From Novymonas esmeraldas (lineage: Eukaryota > Euglenozoa > Kinetoplastea > Trypanosomatida > Trypanosomatidae), in NCBI GenBank assembly GCA_019188245.1, contig JAECZO010000107.1, forward strand, positions 15,001-79,000: a stretch of DNA of 64,000 nucleotides. The letters run 5' to 3'. Below the pieces are notes generated by a model that saw only the letters and a list, made by a program, of their open reading frames with translations, did no database searches and was not told the origin of the DNA. The first letter of the stretch is position 1; every line of letters begins with the position of its first letter. The translations under genes and the position numbers were made by a program. Positions 41,089 through 52,254 of this stretch are shown one piece after another.

Positions 41089-41339
41089 GTGAAGCGGAGG
41101 CGCCGTGAAATCAAGTTCTCCACATACACACACGCACAAACGAGAAAAAGAAGAAGGCAGAGGAAAAGGACGAAAGACGGGGCGGCGGTGACCCACCCGA
41201 CGTGTGTATGGGGGCGTCTCTCTCTCTCTCTCTCTCTTGAGTGTGTGTATGTGTTTGTGTGTGTGTGTGTGTACGTATGTGGTTGTGTCCGTGTGTGTGC
41301 CGCATCCTGCAGAGCGCACAAAGTCAAACAATCTGGCGG

Positions 41340-41391
41340 CACACACACACACACACACACACGTACACATACACATACACATACACACACG
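41340..41391. repeat. Compound (CA)n/(ACACAT)n tract
   Basis: About 23 bases of pure CA followed by ACACAT-like units, in the amastin 1-2 spacer. Confidence 0.85.
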
Positions 41392-42077
41392 TGCATATTG
41401 AGTAAAAAGACCCACGTAGCAAACAAGCTAAAAAATGGCGCAAAAGTTCATAATAAAAAAAAAAAAAGAAACCACAAATCGGGCACGCACTTGATCGAGT
41501 CCGACGAGACAAGACGACGGCTTCCACAATGAAAGGCGGAGGGCGGAGAGGCGACAGAGAGAGAGAGAGAGCTGGGTGGTGGTGAATGCACGTGTCGTAC
41601 GAGAAACAGTGTGCCGACGTGTCAGCGAAGATTCGAGCAAAAAAAAGAGGCGGGGACTGAGATGGAAAGCGACAGCAAACCAAGGAAGAGCGAGAGAGAG
41701 AGAGGGAGAGGTTGCTAGGCAGCGATGGTAACGCGGAGATCAGAAAAAAAAAAAAGGGCGATATGGAGCGGCAGATGGAACGGCGTGCCGTCGCGGCAAC
41801 GAAGGTGGGAGGAGAGTGACGAGAGAAGGCCACACGTGCCCCTGCATCTGCAACCTCCTCCTCCCCTGCCTTCGCCTCTTGCCGCGATCTCACTCGCTCA
41901 CCACCAGCTCCCCATCCTTGTCCTTCCCCCCTACCTCTCTCTCTATGCCCCCAATTGCTTCGCGACGCTTCGCACCTTCCCAATGCGTGCAGAAACGCGG
42001 GCCACAAGTCACAGATGCACACACACGCGTTGTCACGTCTCGTCCTCGTCCCCTTCTCCTTGCTCTCTCCAGGCGCC

Positions 42078-42096
42078 AAAAAAAAAAAAAAAAAAA
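42078..42096. repeat. Poly(A) tract, 19 bases
   Basis: Homopolymer in the spacer downstream of amastin 2; poly(U) in the transcript. Confidence 0.85.
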
Positions 42097-42506
42097 CGTT
42101 GTCTCTCGAACTGGATCACCTCCGCCACCACCACCGTGCACAGCCGACACACCTCCTTCTCCTTTCTGCCCTCACCCCCCTCACTCACTCTCTCACCCTG
42201 TCACACACACACACACACACACCCCATGAAGGTCGCTGCGGTGACTGGTGGGGTGGGTGGGAGCGACAGCCGCCCCCCGCATTCTCACGCTCGCTCTCGT
42301 CCTTGTGCACAAGAAGGACCGCGTTCCACATGCGACCACACAAACACACACGATGGGGGGGTGACCACTGCATGGGGCTGTGGCGTCGATGCGGAGGTCG
42401 CATACGAAGGAGAAAAGATGATAAAAGAAGCGAAGACAACAACAAAAAAAAAAGGGGGGAGTCGGCGGAACCTCGGGCAGTCGGAAGGAGCCCATCAACT
42501 CGCGGC

Positions 42507-43106
42507 TTAGCACGGGAGCATCAGGAAGATGATGTTGATGAAGCACAAACCCCAGCCGACGATGTAGAGCGCGAAGCCAGCACCGTACTTGAAGTGAGTA
42601 GCCACCGTGGTGCCGCTGATCGCAACAATGGAGCCAGTCTCGCGGAGGGCGTAGCAAGAGTTGTTGTACTTGCGGAGACCACTCTCGTGGTTGTTGTAGA
42701 AGGCGTCAATCATCAGCGCAGTGACGGCGCACCCGCTGCCGGTCGCGAGAATGTTCAGGATCAGGCACAGCCAGCGCATGCAGCGGCAGCAGCAGAGCAT
42801 GAACAAGCCAAAGATGAACGCCAAAGCGCTGATGCCAATGGCGACAATCGTAAGCGCCTCAGCAGCACGGAATCGGGTGCGACGCTCGGGGCAGCCGCTC
42901 CAGTAGTTGTTCGTCGACACATCCCACGTGGCAGAGATGCACTTCCTCTTCCATCCCCACACCGTCAGGCACGGGTTGTTGCTGAACACCTCCGTGTTCT
43001 GCACCCGGAACTGGTCGATCGGGGTACCGACGAGGATGAACAAGAACGCAATGAACTGGACGATGAGGTAAATCACAAGGCCCACGTGGCAGGGATCGTT
43101 GCACAT
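42507..43106 (-). CDS. Amastin-like surface protein 2 (199 aa)
   Basis: A four-pass amastin with the signature CLTVWGWKRKC at 46-56 and hydrophobic segments at about 9-29, 84-108, 112-135 and 173-196. The GTPID motif after helix 1 and the C-terminal FLMLPC tail are both shared with amastin 3. A longer second loop (about 137-170), with NNS near 149, distinguishes it. The stop-codon region is nearly identical at DNA level to that of amastin 3 (about 28 bases). Confidence 0.94.
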   Translation of the reverse strand: MCNDPCHVGLVIYLIVQFIAFLFILVGTPIDQFRVQNTEVFSNNPCLTVWGWKRKCISATWDVSTNNYWSGCPERRTRFRAAEALTIVAIGISALAFIFGLFMLCCCRCMRWLCLILNILATGSGCAVTALMIDAFYNNHESGLRKYNNSCYALRETGSIVAISGTTVATHFKYGAGFALYIVGWGLCFINIIFLMLPC

Positions 43107-44561
43107 CTTCTTCTTTTTTTGTAAGAGATGTCAGGGTGATACTCGGTGCAACAAGGGGTGTGTGTGTGTGAAGGGGAGTGTATGAGCGGCCACCTGAGGA
43201 GGAGGATAGGGGCGACGGTTTGCACGAGACGGTGTTTGTGTATGTGTGTGTGTGGAGCTGCACGGCGACAGGTGGGAGGGGAGGGGGGGCGCGGAGCAAT
43301 AGAGCAGCGCGCGGCAAACCACAATACTTGATACTGGAACACACACAACGAAGAGAGAGAACAAAGACTCGCGGGCACTGCAGACGACACAGGGAGAGGT
43401 AGCGGAGGCTGTACTGGTCAATGGAGAAAAGAACGAAGAGAGCGTGAAGATAACGAAGAGAGCGAGAAGATAACACAAGGAGTGAACTACGTGCCGACAC
43501 CGATGGGAGTGTGTGTGTGTGTGTGTGTAGATGTGGTTGAATGAGAGAGAGAGGAGGAGGAGGAGTGACACAGAGGCGGCGCAGCAGCGAACCAGAACAC
43601 AAAAAAAGGGGACCAAGTAGGAGTGAGAAAGAAGTGTAGAGAGAGCGCTACATCCATGTGAGCGAGCGAGCCCCAGCACACCTGCGGACGCGGTCTCCAA
43701 AGTTGGCGTCCATCCGTAAGATGTCACGTCGGGTGTGCATCTGTGTGAGAACATGTGTCGTGTATCATGTCCATCCTGTCTCCTTTCTTGTTTTTCATCT
43801 TCACCTTTCTGCGCCACTTGCATCACCTGCCGTCGTGTACAGTGAGTGTGGCGCCTGTCTGACATCAGTGCATTGCATACCCTCTCCCCCCCCCGTCCTT
43901 CGCTTTGCCTTTCGTTCACATCCACTACACTGTCGGTCCCCTTCCCACGAGGCCACACTCTGTGAGAAACAGAGAGACAACGACACGCAGATGGGGTGAC
44001 AGTAACAATGTGAACGTGCCAACGGCAAGGTGAGCAAGGTAGTATCCGCAACACGAGATGTCATACACCGGAACACACACACACCGCGCAGCCACTGCAA
44101 GTCATTCTCTGCATGCAGACGCGAGAGCACTGTCAACAGACGCCAAAACAGAAAAAAAAAACCGGAAAAAATGAAGATCATCGTACGCAGTCTGTTCACT
44201 ACACACGCACACACACACCAGTGCCGCGATGTCCCTCACTCTCTCACTTCCCACATCGGAGACGTATTCGAGTCAGTCCGAGACGACAACACCGTTGGCC
44301 ATGTCTTCCCAGAAGACTCAAATCGTGGTGCACGTCCCACCAACTCGTGACGCGGACCACTTGAAGAACACACCAGCCTCGCTACCACAGGAGTGGGAAC
44401 GCAGATGCACGCAGAGGCACTGGCGACGAGACGGGGGAAGCGTGAGGAGACAGCGCATGAGGAGTCGAGCGTGGCACCGGCGGCGGCGCAGCGAGCGATC
44501 AATTAGAAGAGGTTAGTCAGAGCAATGAAACCAGGTGTCCTCCCCTGTCGTGCCGCAGCAC

Positions 44562-44593
<32 letters not shown>

Positions 44594-45396
44594 CGCACGC
44601 CGCACACGCACACGCCAGCGTGCACGTTGCACAACTCTACCGGGAGGCAACAGTGAAGCAGGCGGAACACGTCTCCGCGCTCGCCATGGGCACAGCCACA
44701 AGGCGACCCTGGAGAACACACACACACACACGCTCGCAAACACACGCGAGGAGGACGAGAAACAAAGAGAAAGGAAGTAGAAGAGACTCTACGAACAGAG
44801 AGAGAGAGAGAGGCTCGTGCGGAGGGCTGCAGGTGCGCACAGGCGGACGCAACGCCCCCGGCGCACGGCTCGCGCACCCCGATCCCATCCGCATACCCTG
44901 CCCTCGCCGCCCTCTCTCTCTCTGTCTGCCTCTGTCTGAGGGTGGAAAGCGCGCCGCGCCTGTCACGCACGACGAGCGCGTGAGACGAAGACACGCGGCG
45001 AGACGGGCGGTGGGGGGAAGAAAGGAAGAGGGGGAAGGAGAAGGAAGAAGCACAGCGAAGGAGGAGGAGGAGGAAACGCACGAAAAACAGAGCAGCGACC
45101 GCTCAAAGGGACACACGCACACACGAGACGAGAGATGAAGTAGGAAAGGGAAAGACGCGGTGTTGGGAGACGAAGCTCGAGACATGGAGGCAGGGAGGAG
45201 GCACGCGCGCACACCCCACGCGCACCTGACGTCGCACGAAGGAGACGACGAGGCAACGGAGGAGACGCCGGCCGACAGTCGGCGTGGCACAACGTGAATG
45301 CGGAGAGCCGCATACCACGCCCTCCATCCTCACCGGCTGCCGGCGTCTCTCTTTCCCCCTCCCCGCCTCTCACTGTGTCTCACCTGCGCCCGCGGC
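43107..45396. other. Spacer (2.3 kb) between amastins 2 and 3, no gene seen
   Basis: Contains (TG)n near 43157-43170, 43508-43529 and 44562-44586, and GA-rich runs at about 43545-43565 and 45000-45075. The stretch 44230-44520 has balanced composition but only short, unconvincing frames. Probably the 3' UTR of amastin 3 plus the 5' UTR of amastin 2. Confidence 0.6.
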
Positions 45397-45930
45397 TTAG
45401 CACGGGAGCATCAGGAAGACGATGTTGATGATGTTCACGCACCAGCCGGCGACGAAGAGCGCGAAGCCGGCACCGTACTTGAGCGAGCCCTCAAACTTCG
45501 CGCAGGTAATGCCGGGGCCCTGGTCCCGGTAGTACGCCTCCACCATGCAGGCCCACGTGACGCACGACGTGCAGATGCCGACGATGTTGAAGACCAGGCA
45601 GATCCAGCGGAAGCACGAGCAGCAGCACAGCATGATGAAGCCGAAGAGGCACGCCACGCCGTAGAGGACGATGGAGATCAGCGCGAACGCCTCGGCGGCG
45701 CGGAAGCGGGTCAGGCGGGGCTTGCAGTTAGCCCACAGATCGTTCGTCTTAGCATCGTACTTGGTGCTGTAGCACTTCAGCTTCGCGCCCCACAACGTCA
45801 AGCAAGCCGTGTTGCCCAGGGCGTCCACTTCCTTTTCGCGGAACATGTCGATCGGCGTCCCCACCAGCACCAGCACGAATGCCACGAACTGGAGAATCGC
45901 GTAGATGATGATGCCGATCCTGCACGCCAT
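45397..45930 (-). CDS. Amastin-like surface protein 3 (177 aa)
   Basis: A compact amastin with the textbook signature CLTLWGAKLKC at 43-53. Transmembrane segments lie at about 5-25, 82-103, 108-131 and 152-174. It has a Cys cluster LCCCSC at 101-106, the GTPID motif at 24-28 and the tail VFLMLPC. It is the closest of the three to the family consensus. An excellent trans-splice acceptor precedes it, with a 5' UTR of about 23 nt. It is the amastin nearest to the tuzin block; its stop lies about 1.5 kb from the tuzin 1 stop and its start about 1.0 kb. Confidence 0.95.
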   Translation of the reverse strand: MACRIGIIIYAILQFVAFVLVLVGTPIDMFREKEVDALGNTACLTLWGAKLKCYSTKYDAKTNDLWANCKPRLTRFRAAEAFALISIVLYGVACLFGFIMLCCCSCFRWICLVFNIVGICTSCVTWACMVEAYYRDQGPGITCAKFEGSLKYGAGFALFVAGWCVNIINIVFLMLPC

Positions 45931-45953
45931 TGCTGCCTACTCGCTCGCGTCGC

Positions 45954-45973
45954 CTGTGCAAAGAGAAAACGGG
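45954..45973 (-). promoter_or_regulatory. Spliced-leader acceptor of amastin 3
   Basis: In mRNA sense CCCGTTTTCTCTTTGCACAG, with the AG at 45955-45954 and about 23 nt to the ATG. A near-ideal pyrimidine tract and AG. Confidence 0.75.
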
Positions 45974-46714
45974 ACAGCACACAGTGTGTGTGTGTGTAGA
46001 GAGAGAGGGCGGGAGCGAGGTGCGTGAGTGGGTGGATGGACGGAAGGGCGGGGGTGGAGAGTGTGTGCGTGCGTGCTGGGAGCCGAGTCGCAGAGAGCTT
46101 CGTGTGGGCATGCGTGTGCGTACGCACGTGTGTTTGTGCGTGTGTGGAGAGGAGAGACGGAGACGGAGAGGCGGTGAGACGGAGGTGGAGGAGGAGAGTG
46201 CGCGGCGTGCGGCGCGGGGGGGAGCAGGTGGCAGGTACGTGCGACGGACGGACGGTGGGCTGGCCGACTCGCTGGCAGGGGACACAAACGGCGACGCAGT
46301 CAGTCAGCCACATGGCGCTCGAGCGCAGCAGCGTCGCCGCTCTCCGCTGTCCGCTGCTGCCTGCTGCCTGCAGCCGCCGCCGCCTTGCGCGGCACGCACG
46401 GTGCGAGGCGGTGCGCGAAGGGGGAATGGGGGGAGGAGGGCCGTGACGCAGGCCATGTGCACCGTGCACCATACAGGCACGGCAACTAGCATCCACACGC
46501 TGAGCAGCTGCAAACGCGGGCGGCGAGCCAAAACACAGAGAAGAAGCGGCGAGAACAACGACAGGGGAAAGGGACACATGGCGGGCCACACGCCTTAGGA
46601 AACCGCGTCGCCTCGCCGCCCCCGCACAGCGCTCCAGCAGCCACACCCTGCCGCGTCGCCGTGCGGAAGCTCCCGCCACCGTCGTCCACCCGCCACACGC
46701 ACGCCGCGGAGACG

Positions 46715-46775
46715 CAATACACACACACGCACACACACACACACACACACGCACACACACACACGCACACACACA
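46715..46775. repeat. Compound (CA)n tract with CG interruptions
   Basis: About 60 bases of CA repeats broken by single GC steps, upstream of amastin 3 near the tuzin 1 stop. Confidence 0.85.
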
Positions 46776-46900
46776 GGTACGCAGACATCGACGCACTCGC
46801 AGGTGAATGACGCTGGTGATCTGGGGGAGTGGCAGAACTAGAAACATGGCACGCGCTGATACACGCGGACACACACTCATGTATGGCCTCTGTTGACCGC

Positions 46901-48817
46901 CTACAACCAACAAGAACGAGATGCAGAGTGGAAGAGCTTGTTGCGAAAGAGCCATACATCCTTGACGGGATCGTAGAGCACTATATCGACCAGTGCCGGG
47001 CTGCGCAGCGCTGTGGTGTCGCAACCGGTGTGCTGCCCATCCTCATACGGGAAGGCGGAGAGCTGCTGGAGGGCCGCCCGAAGCTGCGGACGGTTGGCGC
47101 ACGTCGCCAGGAGCTGTCGCATCGCCTTGAGTAGCTTCTGGTTGGTGTACTTGGCGGCCGAGACGCGGCGCTGATGCACGGCGGCGAACAGCTCGTCCAG
47201 GTCGTTGCTGTTTGTGCCGATGACGTCGAGGAAGTGGTTGAGGCTGACCGGGTCGATCGTGTGTTGTGTGTAGGCGAAGGCCTGTTCGCGGTTGAACACG
47301 GGAATCATGTAAAAGTCAAGACGTGGCAGGCCGGTGTTCGCCATGGTGAGAGATTCGATGGGCACCTCCATCACGAGGTGACACAGGCGCCGATCACACG
47401 CCAGTGCAACCGCGTCATTGTACACACGCTGCAAACTACTGCCCTCGCGCAGCTTGAGCATGAGCAACGGCGTCTCACCATTCGCCGCCTTCGCCATCCT
47501 GCACGCCTCGGCCACGAAGTCCAGCAAGTCACCGCACACCTCCACGTTTGTCACTCCGAGCGCCTTCACGACGCTGCGCAGCGTGTCCTCGGAGCCGCGG
47601 ATGTCGACGTAGACGGCGGGGACGCGCTCCTTCATCACGGCGTTGCGGCACACCGTGCTCTTCCCGCAGCCGTAAAAGCCGGTGAAGACGATGATGCGTG
47701 GGTGTGCGGTATCGAGCTGGTGCAGCACCTGCCGCACCGCGTTCTCCTCCCGGTCGCGAGGCACAAAGTGCTGGACAGCGGCCGCCGCCTCCGTCAGCGA
47801 ACTGTGGTTGCGGTGGAGGGTCTGCGTGAGCGTCTTCGTGGCGACGGTCAGCTGGTACGCACGCTGCTGTGTGTGGTAGTTCTTCAAGTTCCACCCAAAG
47901 GCAAAGGCGATGCCGAGTAGCGCCATGGACGCGCTGACGACGCCGCTGTACTTGGTGAGCTTGTATCGAAAGTCCCGCTCCTTGACGCGCTCCTTCAGCA
48001 GCTGTCGCATCTGTCGATGATGATCGCGCTGCCACTCGGACTTGTCCAAGACGCACATCCGCACCGCCTTGGGGATGTGCGTCATACAGTGCACGTCGGA
48101 GGCCTCCAGCAGGTAGAGCCGATCCACGCGCCAGCCGCGCTGGAAGAGGACGCACGCGACGCTCTCCTGATGCGCCCGACGCGCCACACCGGCGGTCCGC
48201 AACCACTCTACGACTTCACGATACTCGGTCTTGTTCACAAACTTGGCACGGCCCTCTGAGAGCGCTACCATTTCTGCGGGAACGGCCATGTCGAAGCTGT
48301 TGTTGTCTAGCAGCACCCCATACGTCCCGTTGCCGTTCACCCGCACCACCACCCCACCGACCACGACGCCAGCGAACTCGTCATCCTTCCCGTGCTCGAT
48401 GTACACTCGCGAGCCAACCTCGATGAGGGGGGAGAGGAAGAGATGCTGCAGGTGCACTGCGTAGACGGTACCGGCGATCTTGGCCTTCACAATTCCACTC
48501 GCGATGGGGGCGACAGCGGCGCTCGCGCTGTTCTCGAAGAAGGCGTTCACGGCCATCCCGCGTGTGAGCAGGCTCGGCAACGCCGGCGCCGATGCGGCCG
48601 CAGTGCTCGACGTGGTCAAAGCGCACGCCGGCAGGTGCGGCGACGGCACCGCCACCACCGCATCGCCAACGGCGCCATCAGGGGTGTGTGTTGTCGCCGC
48701 CGTCGAAGCGCGGCGTGGTGCCGCGAGCAGGACCGTGTGGCGCACACTTGCAGCCCAGTGAGTCGCAGCGCTGTGACTGCGCAGGCTCGGCCTGCAGGAC
48801 GACAGCACAGAACGCAT
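46901..48817 (-). CDS. Tuzin 1, P-loop protein of unknown function (638 aa)
   Basis: Tuzins are kinetoplastid proteins first noted between amastin genes; no activity is established. A basic, Ser/Ala-rich leader (1-40, MRSVLSSCRPSLRSHSAATH) resembles a mitochondrial presequence. A beta-rich module at about 108-190 contains VRVNGNGTYGVLLDNN, followed by the family motif GWRVDRLYLLEASD (228-241). A conserved basic helix (QRDHHRQMRQLLKERVKERD, about 263-282) precedes one transmembrane segment (about 291-309). The NTPase domain has Walker A GFYGCGKS at 380-387, then VDIRGSEDTLRSVVKALG. A late motif, TNSNDLDELFAAVHQRRVS, marks the helical lid. The C-terminus ends in the family pattern VWLFRNKLFHSASRSC. 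It shares 99 identical bases with tuzin 4. Confidence 0.92.
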   Translation of the reverse strand: MRSVLSSCRPSLRSHSAATHWAASVRHTVLLAAPRRASTAATTHTPDGAVGDAVVAVPSPHLPACALTTSSTAAASAPALPSLLTRGMAVNAFFENSASAAVAPIASGIVKAKIAGTVYAVHLQHLFLSPLIEVGSRVYIEHGKDDEFAGVVVGGVVVRVNGNGTYGVLLDNNSFDMAVPAEMVALSEGRAKFVNKTEYREVVEWLRTAGVARRAHQESVACVLFQRGWRVDRLYLLEASDVHCMTHIPKAVRMCVLDKSEWQRDHHRQMRQLLKERVKERDFRYKLTKYSGVVSASMALLGIAFAFGWNLKNYHTQQRAYQLTVATKTLTQTLHRNHSSLTEAAAAVQHFVPRDREENAVRQVLHQLDTAHPRIIVFTGFYGCGKSTVCRNAVMKERVPAVYVDIRGSEDTLRSVVKALGVTNVEVCGDLLDFVAEACRMAKAANGETPLLMLKLREGSSLQRVYNDAVALACDRRLCHLVMEVPIESLTMANTGLPRLDFYMIPVFNREQAFAYTQHTIDPVSLNHFLDVIGTNSNDLDELFAAVHQRRVSAAKYTNQKLLKAMRQLLATCANRPQLRAALQQLSAFPYEDGQHTGCDTTALRSPALVDIVLYDPVKDVWLFRNKLFHSASRSCWL

Positions 48818-49499
48818 GAATGTGCTGCTCGTGAGTCAGTGCACAGCGAGCCAGACACGAAGATGTAGTCCTCCAGATAAACAAGCTCTCTTTGTTGCGC
48901 AGAAGCGGCGCAGACGACACCGGGAATGAAGCTGTCGCGCCTCCCTTCGTGTGCGTATGTGTGAGTGTGTGTGTGTGTGGACGTCGCGACAGTCACGTTT
49001 GTTGTGGCGATAGAGGAAACAGCGAGGTCAGTACACCGCGAAATTGCAGAGGGTTGGAAGAAGTCCCCTGGGGGAGAGACGGAGGGGGTCTCGCCTGCTC
49101 TCTCCCTCTCATCACCGCCTCTTCCCCATACACACACGCACACACTCACGCCTGGGTATGACGGGGAGGCGCCGCATCGGTGGAGCGACAGTGATGAGGG
49201 GAGGCAAACAGTGGAGAGACTGCCAATCGAATACCACCGCAACGAGACGTTAGCACCAGTGGTGTGGTGTGCTGACGCACACGACACCGTCCTCAAGTCC
49301 GTTCACCGCCTCCTCTGGTGGCGAGCAACGGCGACAGTCGCCGCCACACCAATATACACAGGTACACACACACACACACACAAGTAGGTGCGTCATCGCG
49401 GATATTCAAGAAGAGGAATTCGGCAAAGAAAAGAGGGGGTACTGCTGTCCCTCCCTCCCTCCCCTCCTCTGCGGTTGGTGGATGTGCCAGGCAGCGGCA
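48818..49499. other. Spacer between tuzin 2 and tuzin 1, no gene seen
   Basis: Short spacer with (TG)n at about 48966-48978 and (CA)n at about 49366-49382. The rest has ordinary composition without an ORF. Confidence 0.6.
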
Positions 49500-51461
49500 T
49501 CACAGCAGACACGAGGCGGCTGTGTGGAGCACCTGATTCTTGAAGAGCCACACGTCCTGCACAGGATTGTAGAAGATCACATCGCGGAGGGCGGGGTGGT
49601 TGAGACTGCTGTCGTCGAGGCCCTCGTGCTGGCCCTCATCGTAGGGAAGCTGGGCCAGCCACTTCACCGCGGTCTTCAGCTGCGCGTCGTCGCCCCACGC
49701 GGCCTGGAGCTGGCGCATCGCCTTGAGCAGCTTCTGGTTCGTGTACTCGGTCGGCGAGACGCGGCGCTGGTGAACGGCGGCGATGAGCTCGTCAAGGTCG
49801 TTGCTGTTCGTGCCGACCGTGTCGAGGAATGCCTCCATGTCTAACGCGTCCAGGCGGTGCTGAATGTACTCGTACGCCTGCGAGCGGCTGAAGTTGGGCA
49901 CCGTGTAGAAGTCCAGCCGCGGCAGCGACGTGTTCGTCATCGTGAGCGACTCCAGCGGCAGCTCCACCACGATGTGGCACATGCGCCGGTCGCACGCGAG
50001 CGTCAGCGCCTCGTTGTACACGCGCGTCAGGTTGTCGCCCTCGCGCAGCTTCAGCACAATCACGGGGGTCTTGCCGTTCATGATGGACTTCGCCTTGAAG
50101 CACGCCTCCGAGATGAAGTCGAGCGGGTCGCCGCACGCCTCCACGTGCGGTACGCCCAGCGCCTTGATGACGCTGCGCAGGGTGTCCTCCTTGTTGCGGA
50201 CATCGACAAAGACGCCGATCATGCCCTCCTCACGAATGGCGGTGCGGCAGAGGGAGCTCTTCCCACAGCCGAAGTAGCCGGTCAGCACGACAATGCGCGG
50301 GTGTGCCGTGTCGAGCTGGTGGAACACCTGCCGGATCCAACGCTCCTGCGCGACGCGGTGGATGTACTTGGAGGGCCGGTGTCCCCCAGCGCCGCCAGAC
50401 GGCGAGGACGCCGACGCGCCGGCCACCGCAGGCCCCGCCCCTGTCGACGCCGGCGGTGCGTCTATCGTGGTGGAGGTCCCGGGGGGCACCTTCTTGCAGA
50501 TCGTCTTGACGGCGAAGCGCATTTGGTAGGAGCGCTGGTGCTTCAGGTAGTTCTTGTAGTTCCACCCGAAGAGCGAGAAGGCGCCACAGAAGGCAACGCT
50601 GGCCGAGAGGATGCCGGCGTACTTGGCCGACATGTACCGCCGGTCGCGCTCCTTCACGCGCTCCTTGTAGATGCTGCGCATCTGGCGGTGGTGATCGCGC
50701 TGCCACTCCGCCTTCTCCATGAGCGACATGCGCGCGCTCTTGGAGAGGTGCGTCATGTTACGTATGTCCGACGCCTCCAGCAGGTAGAGCCGCTCCGCCC
50801 GCCAGCCGCCGTGGTAGAGGATGCACGCCGTCCCCTCGACCTCGTCGCACTCGGAGAGGCCGGCAGACCTCACCCACTCCACCACCTGCCGATACTTGGG
50901 GTGGTTTAGAAACTTGCACACGCCCTCCGCCACGGCGATCTTCTCCTGCGGCACTGCCAGATCCACCTTGTTGTTGTCCAGCAGGACACCGAAGGTGCCG
51001 TTGGGGTTCACCCGCACAACAAGACCGCCCATGAGAAAGCCACGGCTCGGCAAAGCACCACCACTACCACCCGCACCACCACTCGCCGCAGCACCACCAC
51101 TCGCCGCACCGCCCGTAGCGCCACCTTGCGGCGACGGCGGCGGCACGTCTTCACGCTCGTACGCGACGTAGACGCGAGAGCCCAGCGAGACCACCGACGG
51201 CGGGGGGCTGTCCTTGAAGTCGACGGCAAAGACGAGAGAGGAGAGCTGCGCGACGACGTGGCCGACGGCGACTGGCAGTTGAGGCAGCGAGGACGGCGCG
51301 CCTGCCTCTGCCGGCGCGTAGGCGGCGATACGCAGCCCCTCCAGCCCCGGCTGCGCGAAGGTGGAGCGCTTCACCGCGGAAGCAGCAAGCCGCCGCGGCA
51401 CTGCACCGCCGGCCGCGGCCACCACCGTGCACAGACAGCTGCGCGTGGGGAGGCCCAGCAT
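49500..51461 (-). CDS. Tuzin 2, P-loop protein of unknown function (653 aa)
   Basis: Same architecture as its neighbours. The leader is MLGLPTRSCLCTVVAAAGGA, with basic and small residues to about 35. The beta-rich module (about 68-180) is interrupted by a Gly/Ala-rich insert at about 110-138 that the others lack; the NPNGTFGVLLDNN motif is at 152-164. GWRAERLYLLEASD lies at 219-232, a basic helix at about 255-273 and a transmembrane segment at about 282-302. A Pro/Ala/Gly linker (328-362) precedes the NTPase with Walker A GYFGCGKS at 395-402. Tail: VWLFKNQVLHTAASC. Start: the ATG at 51461 gives a length equal to the other tuzins; the 111 codons upstream in the same frame are Ser/Pro/Leu low complexity containing CA-repeat translation. 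Confidence 0.92.
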   Translation of the reverse strand: MLGLPTRSCLCTVVAAAGGAVPRRLAASAVKRSTFAQPGLEGLRIAAYAPAEAGAPSSLPQLPVAVGHVVAQLSSLVFAVDFKDSPPPSVVSLGSRVYVAYEREDVPPPSPQGGATGGAASGGAAASGGAGGSGGALPSRGFLMGGLVVRVNPNGTFGVLLDNNKVDLAVPQEKIAVAEGVCKFLNHPKYRQVVEWVRSAGLSECDEVEGTACILYHGGWRAERLYLLEASDIRNMTHLSKSARMSLMEKAEWQRDHHRQMRSIYKERVKERDRRYMSAKYAGILSASVAFCGAFSLFGWNYKNYLKHQRSYQMRFAVKTICKKVPPGTSTTIDAPPASTGAGPAVAGASASSPSGGAGGHRPSKYIHRVAQERWIRQVFHQLDTAHPRIVVLTGYFGCGKSSLCRTAIREEGMIGVFVDVRNKEDTLRSVIKALGVPHVEACGDPLDFISEACFKAKSIMNGKTPVIVLKLREGDNLTRVYNEALTLACDRRMCHIVVELPLESLTMTNTSLPRLDFYTVPNFSRSQAYEYIQHRLDALDMEAFLDTVGTNSNDLDELIAAVHQRRVSPTEYTNQKLLKAMRQLQAAWGDDAQLKTAVKWLAQLPYDEGQHEGLDDSSLNHPALRDVIFYNPVQDVWLFKNQVLHTAASCLL

Positions 51462-51762
51462 TGCAGACCAGCCCCGCACGAGCGTGGGAGGGGGGGAAGT
51501 GGAGGGGGGCGGAAGCGAAGTGCGGTGGAGGCGAAGTACAGCGCCACCAGCTGAGGAGAAGACAAAGAGGGGGAGACGAAGGCAGAGGAGATGAAGTAAA
51601 CAGAGAGAGGAAGGTCTGCGTGTATGTGTGTGTGTGTGTGTGATGGGGAGAAGATCAGCGTGATTGTGGCTGGGTCGCCTCGCGTGTGCCGTAGCGAGTG
51701 TCTCACACAAGCTGGTGGACAGTGACGAGAGACACACACGAGGTGGGCAAGACGCTGCAACA

Positions 51763-51789
51763 CTCCCTCCCTCCCTCCCTCCCTCCCTC
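51763..51789. repeat. (CCCT)n tandem repeat
   Basis: Six or more CCCT units in the tuzin 3-2 spacer. Confidence 0.8.
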
Positions 51790-52113
51790 GTCACTCAGCC
51801 GGAGAGCGACGGCGTCTTCCTCGATTCTTCATCTCTCTCTCTCTTTCGTGGCTGCGGGGAGCCAGACACACACGTGTAAACACGTGCAGACACAGAGATC
51901 GAGAGTGCGCCACAGCACAGCCCCGCGTCGACCTCAACGTGTCCCCCTCCCCCAACAAACACCGGGGCAGAGGGAGGCGATGGGCTCGGGGCACTGCAGT
52001 ACGTCAGGCTCACTCGTCAGAGGGGCGGGGAGGAAGAGGAGGAGGTACTGATCTCTCTCTCTCTCCCACCCGCAGTGCCGTTCCCGCTGCGTCCCCTTCC
52101 TTGAGTACTTGTG

Positions 52114-52115
<2 letters not shown>

Positions 52116-52146
<31 letters not shown>
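52116..52146. repeat. (TG)n microsatellite
   Basis: About 30 bases of TG repeat in the tuzin 3-2 spacer. Confidence 0.85.
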
Positions 52147-52147
<1 letters not shown>

Positions 52148-52254
52148 CAGTGATCGAGAGAGCACGCACACACATCTCCTTCATGAAGGGGGGAGAGGGC
52201 CGGAGGGGGGTCGAGACGGCAAGCGATAAACAAAAAAAAAACATGTATGTTGGG

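Larger units (their letters stand above)
38461..42506. other. Long spacer (4.0 kb) between amastins 1 and 2, no gene seen
   Basis: Contains many (CA/TG)n tracts (about 38488-38508, 39600-39650, 40363-40387, 41051-41084, 41340-41391, 42202-42222), poly(A) near 38574, 39820, 40600 and a 19-base run at 42078-42096, and GA-rich patches. The stretch 39300-39460 has more ordinary composition but no ORF. It is expected to be largely the 3' UTR of amastin 2. Confidence 0.6.
45931..46900. other. Spacer between tuzin 1 and amastin 3, no gene seen
   Basis: Contains the amastin 3 acceptor, GC-rich non-repeated sequence at about 46190-46690 and a compound (CA)n tract at about 46715-46775. The open frames through the GC-rich part translate into Arg/Ala/Ser-rich peptides on several frames at once, which argues against coding. 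Confidence 0.6.
51462..52254. other. Spacer between tuzin 3 and tuzin 2, no gene seen
   Basis: Contains (TG)n near 51625-51642, a (CCCT)n run at about 51763-51789 and (TG)n at 52116-52146. No coding-like frame. Confidence 0.6.
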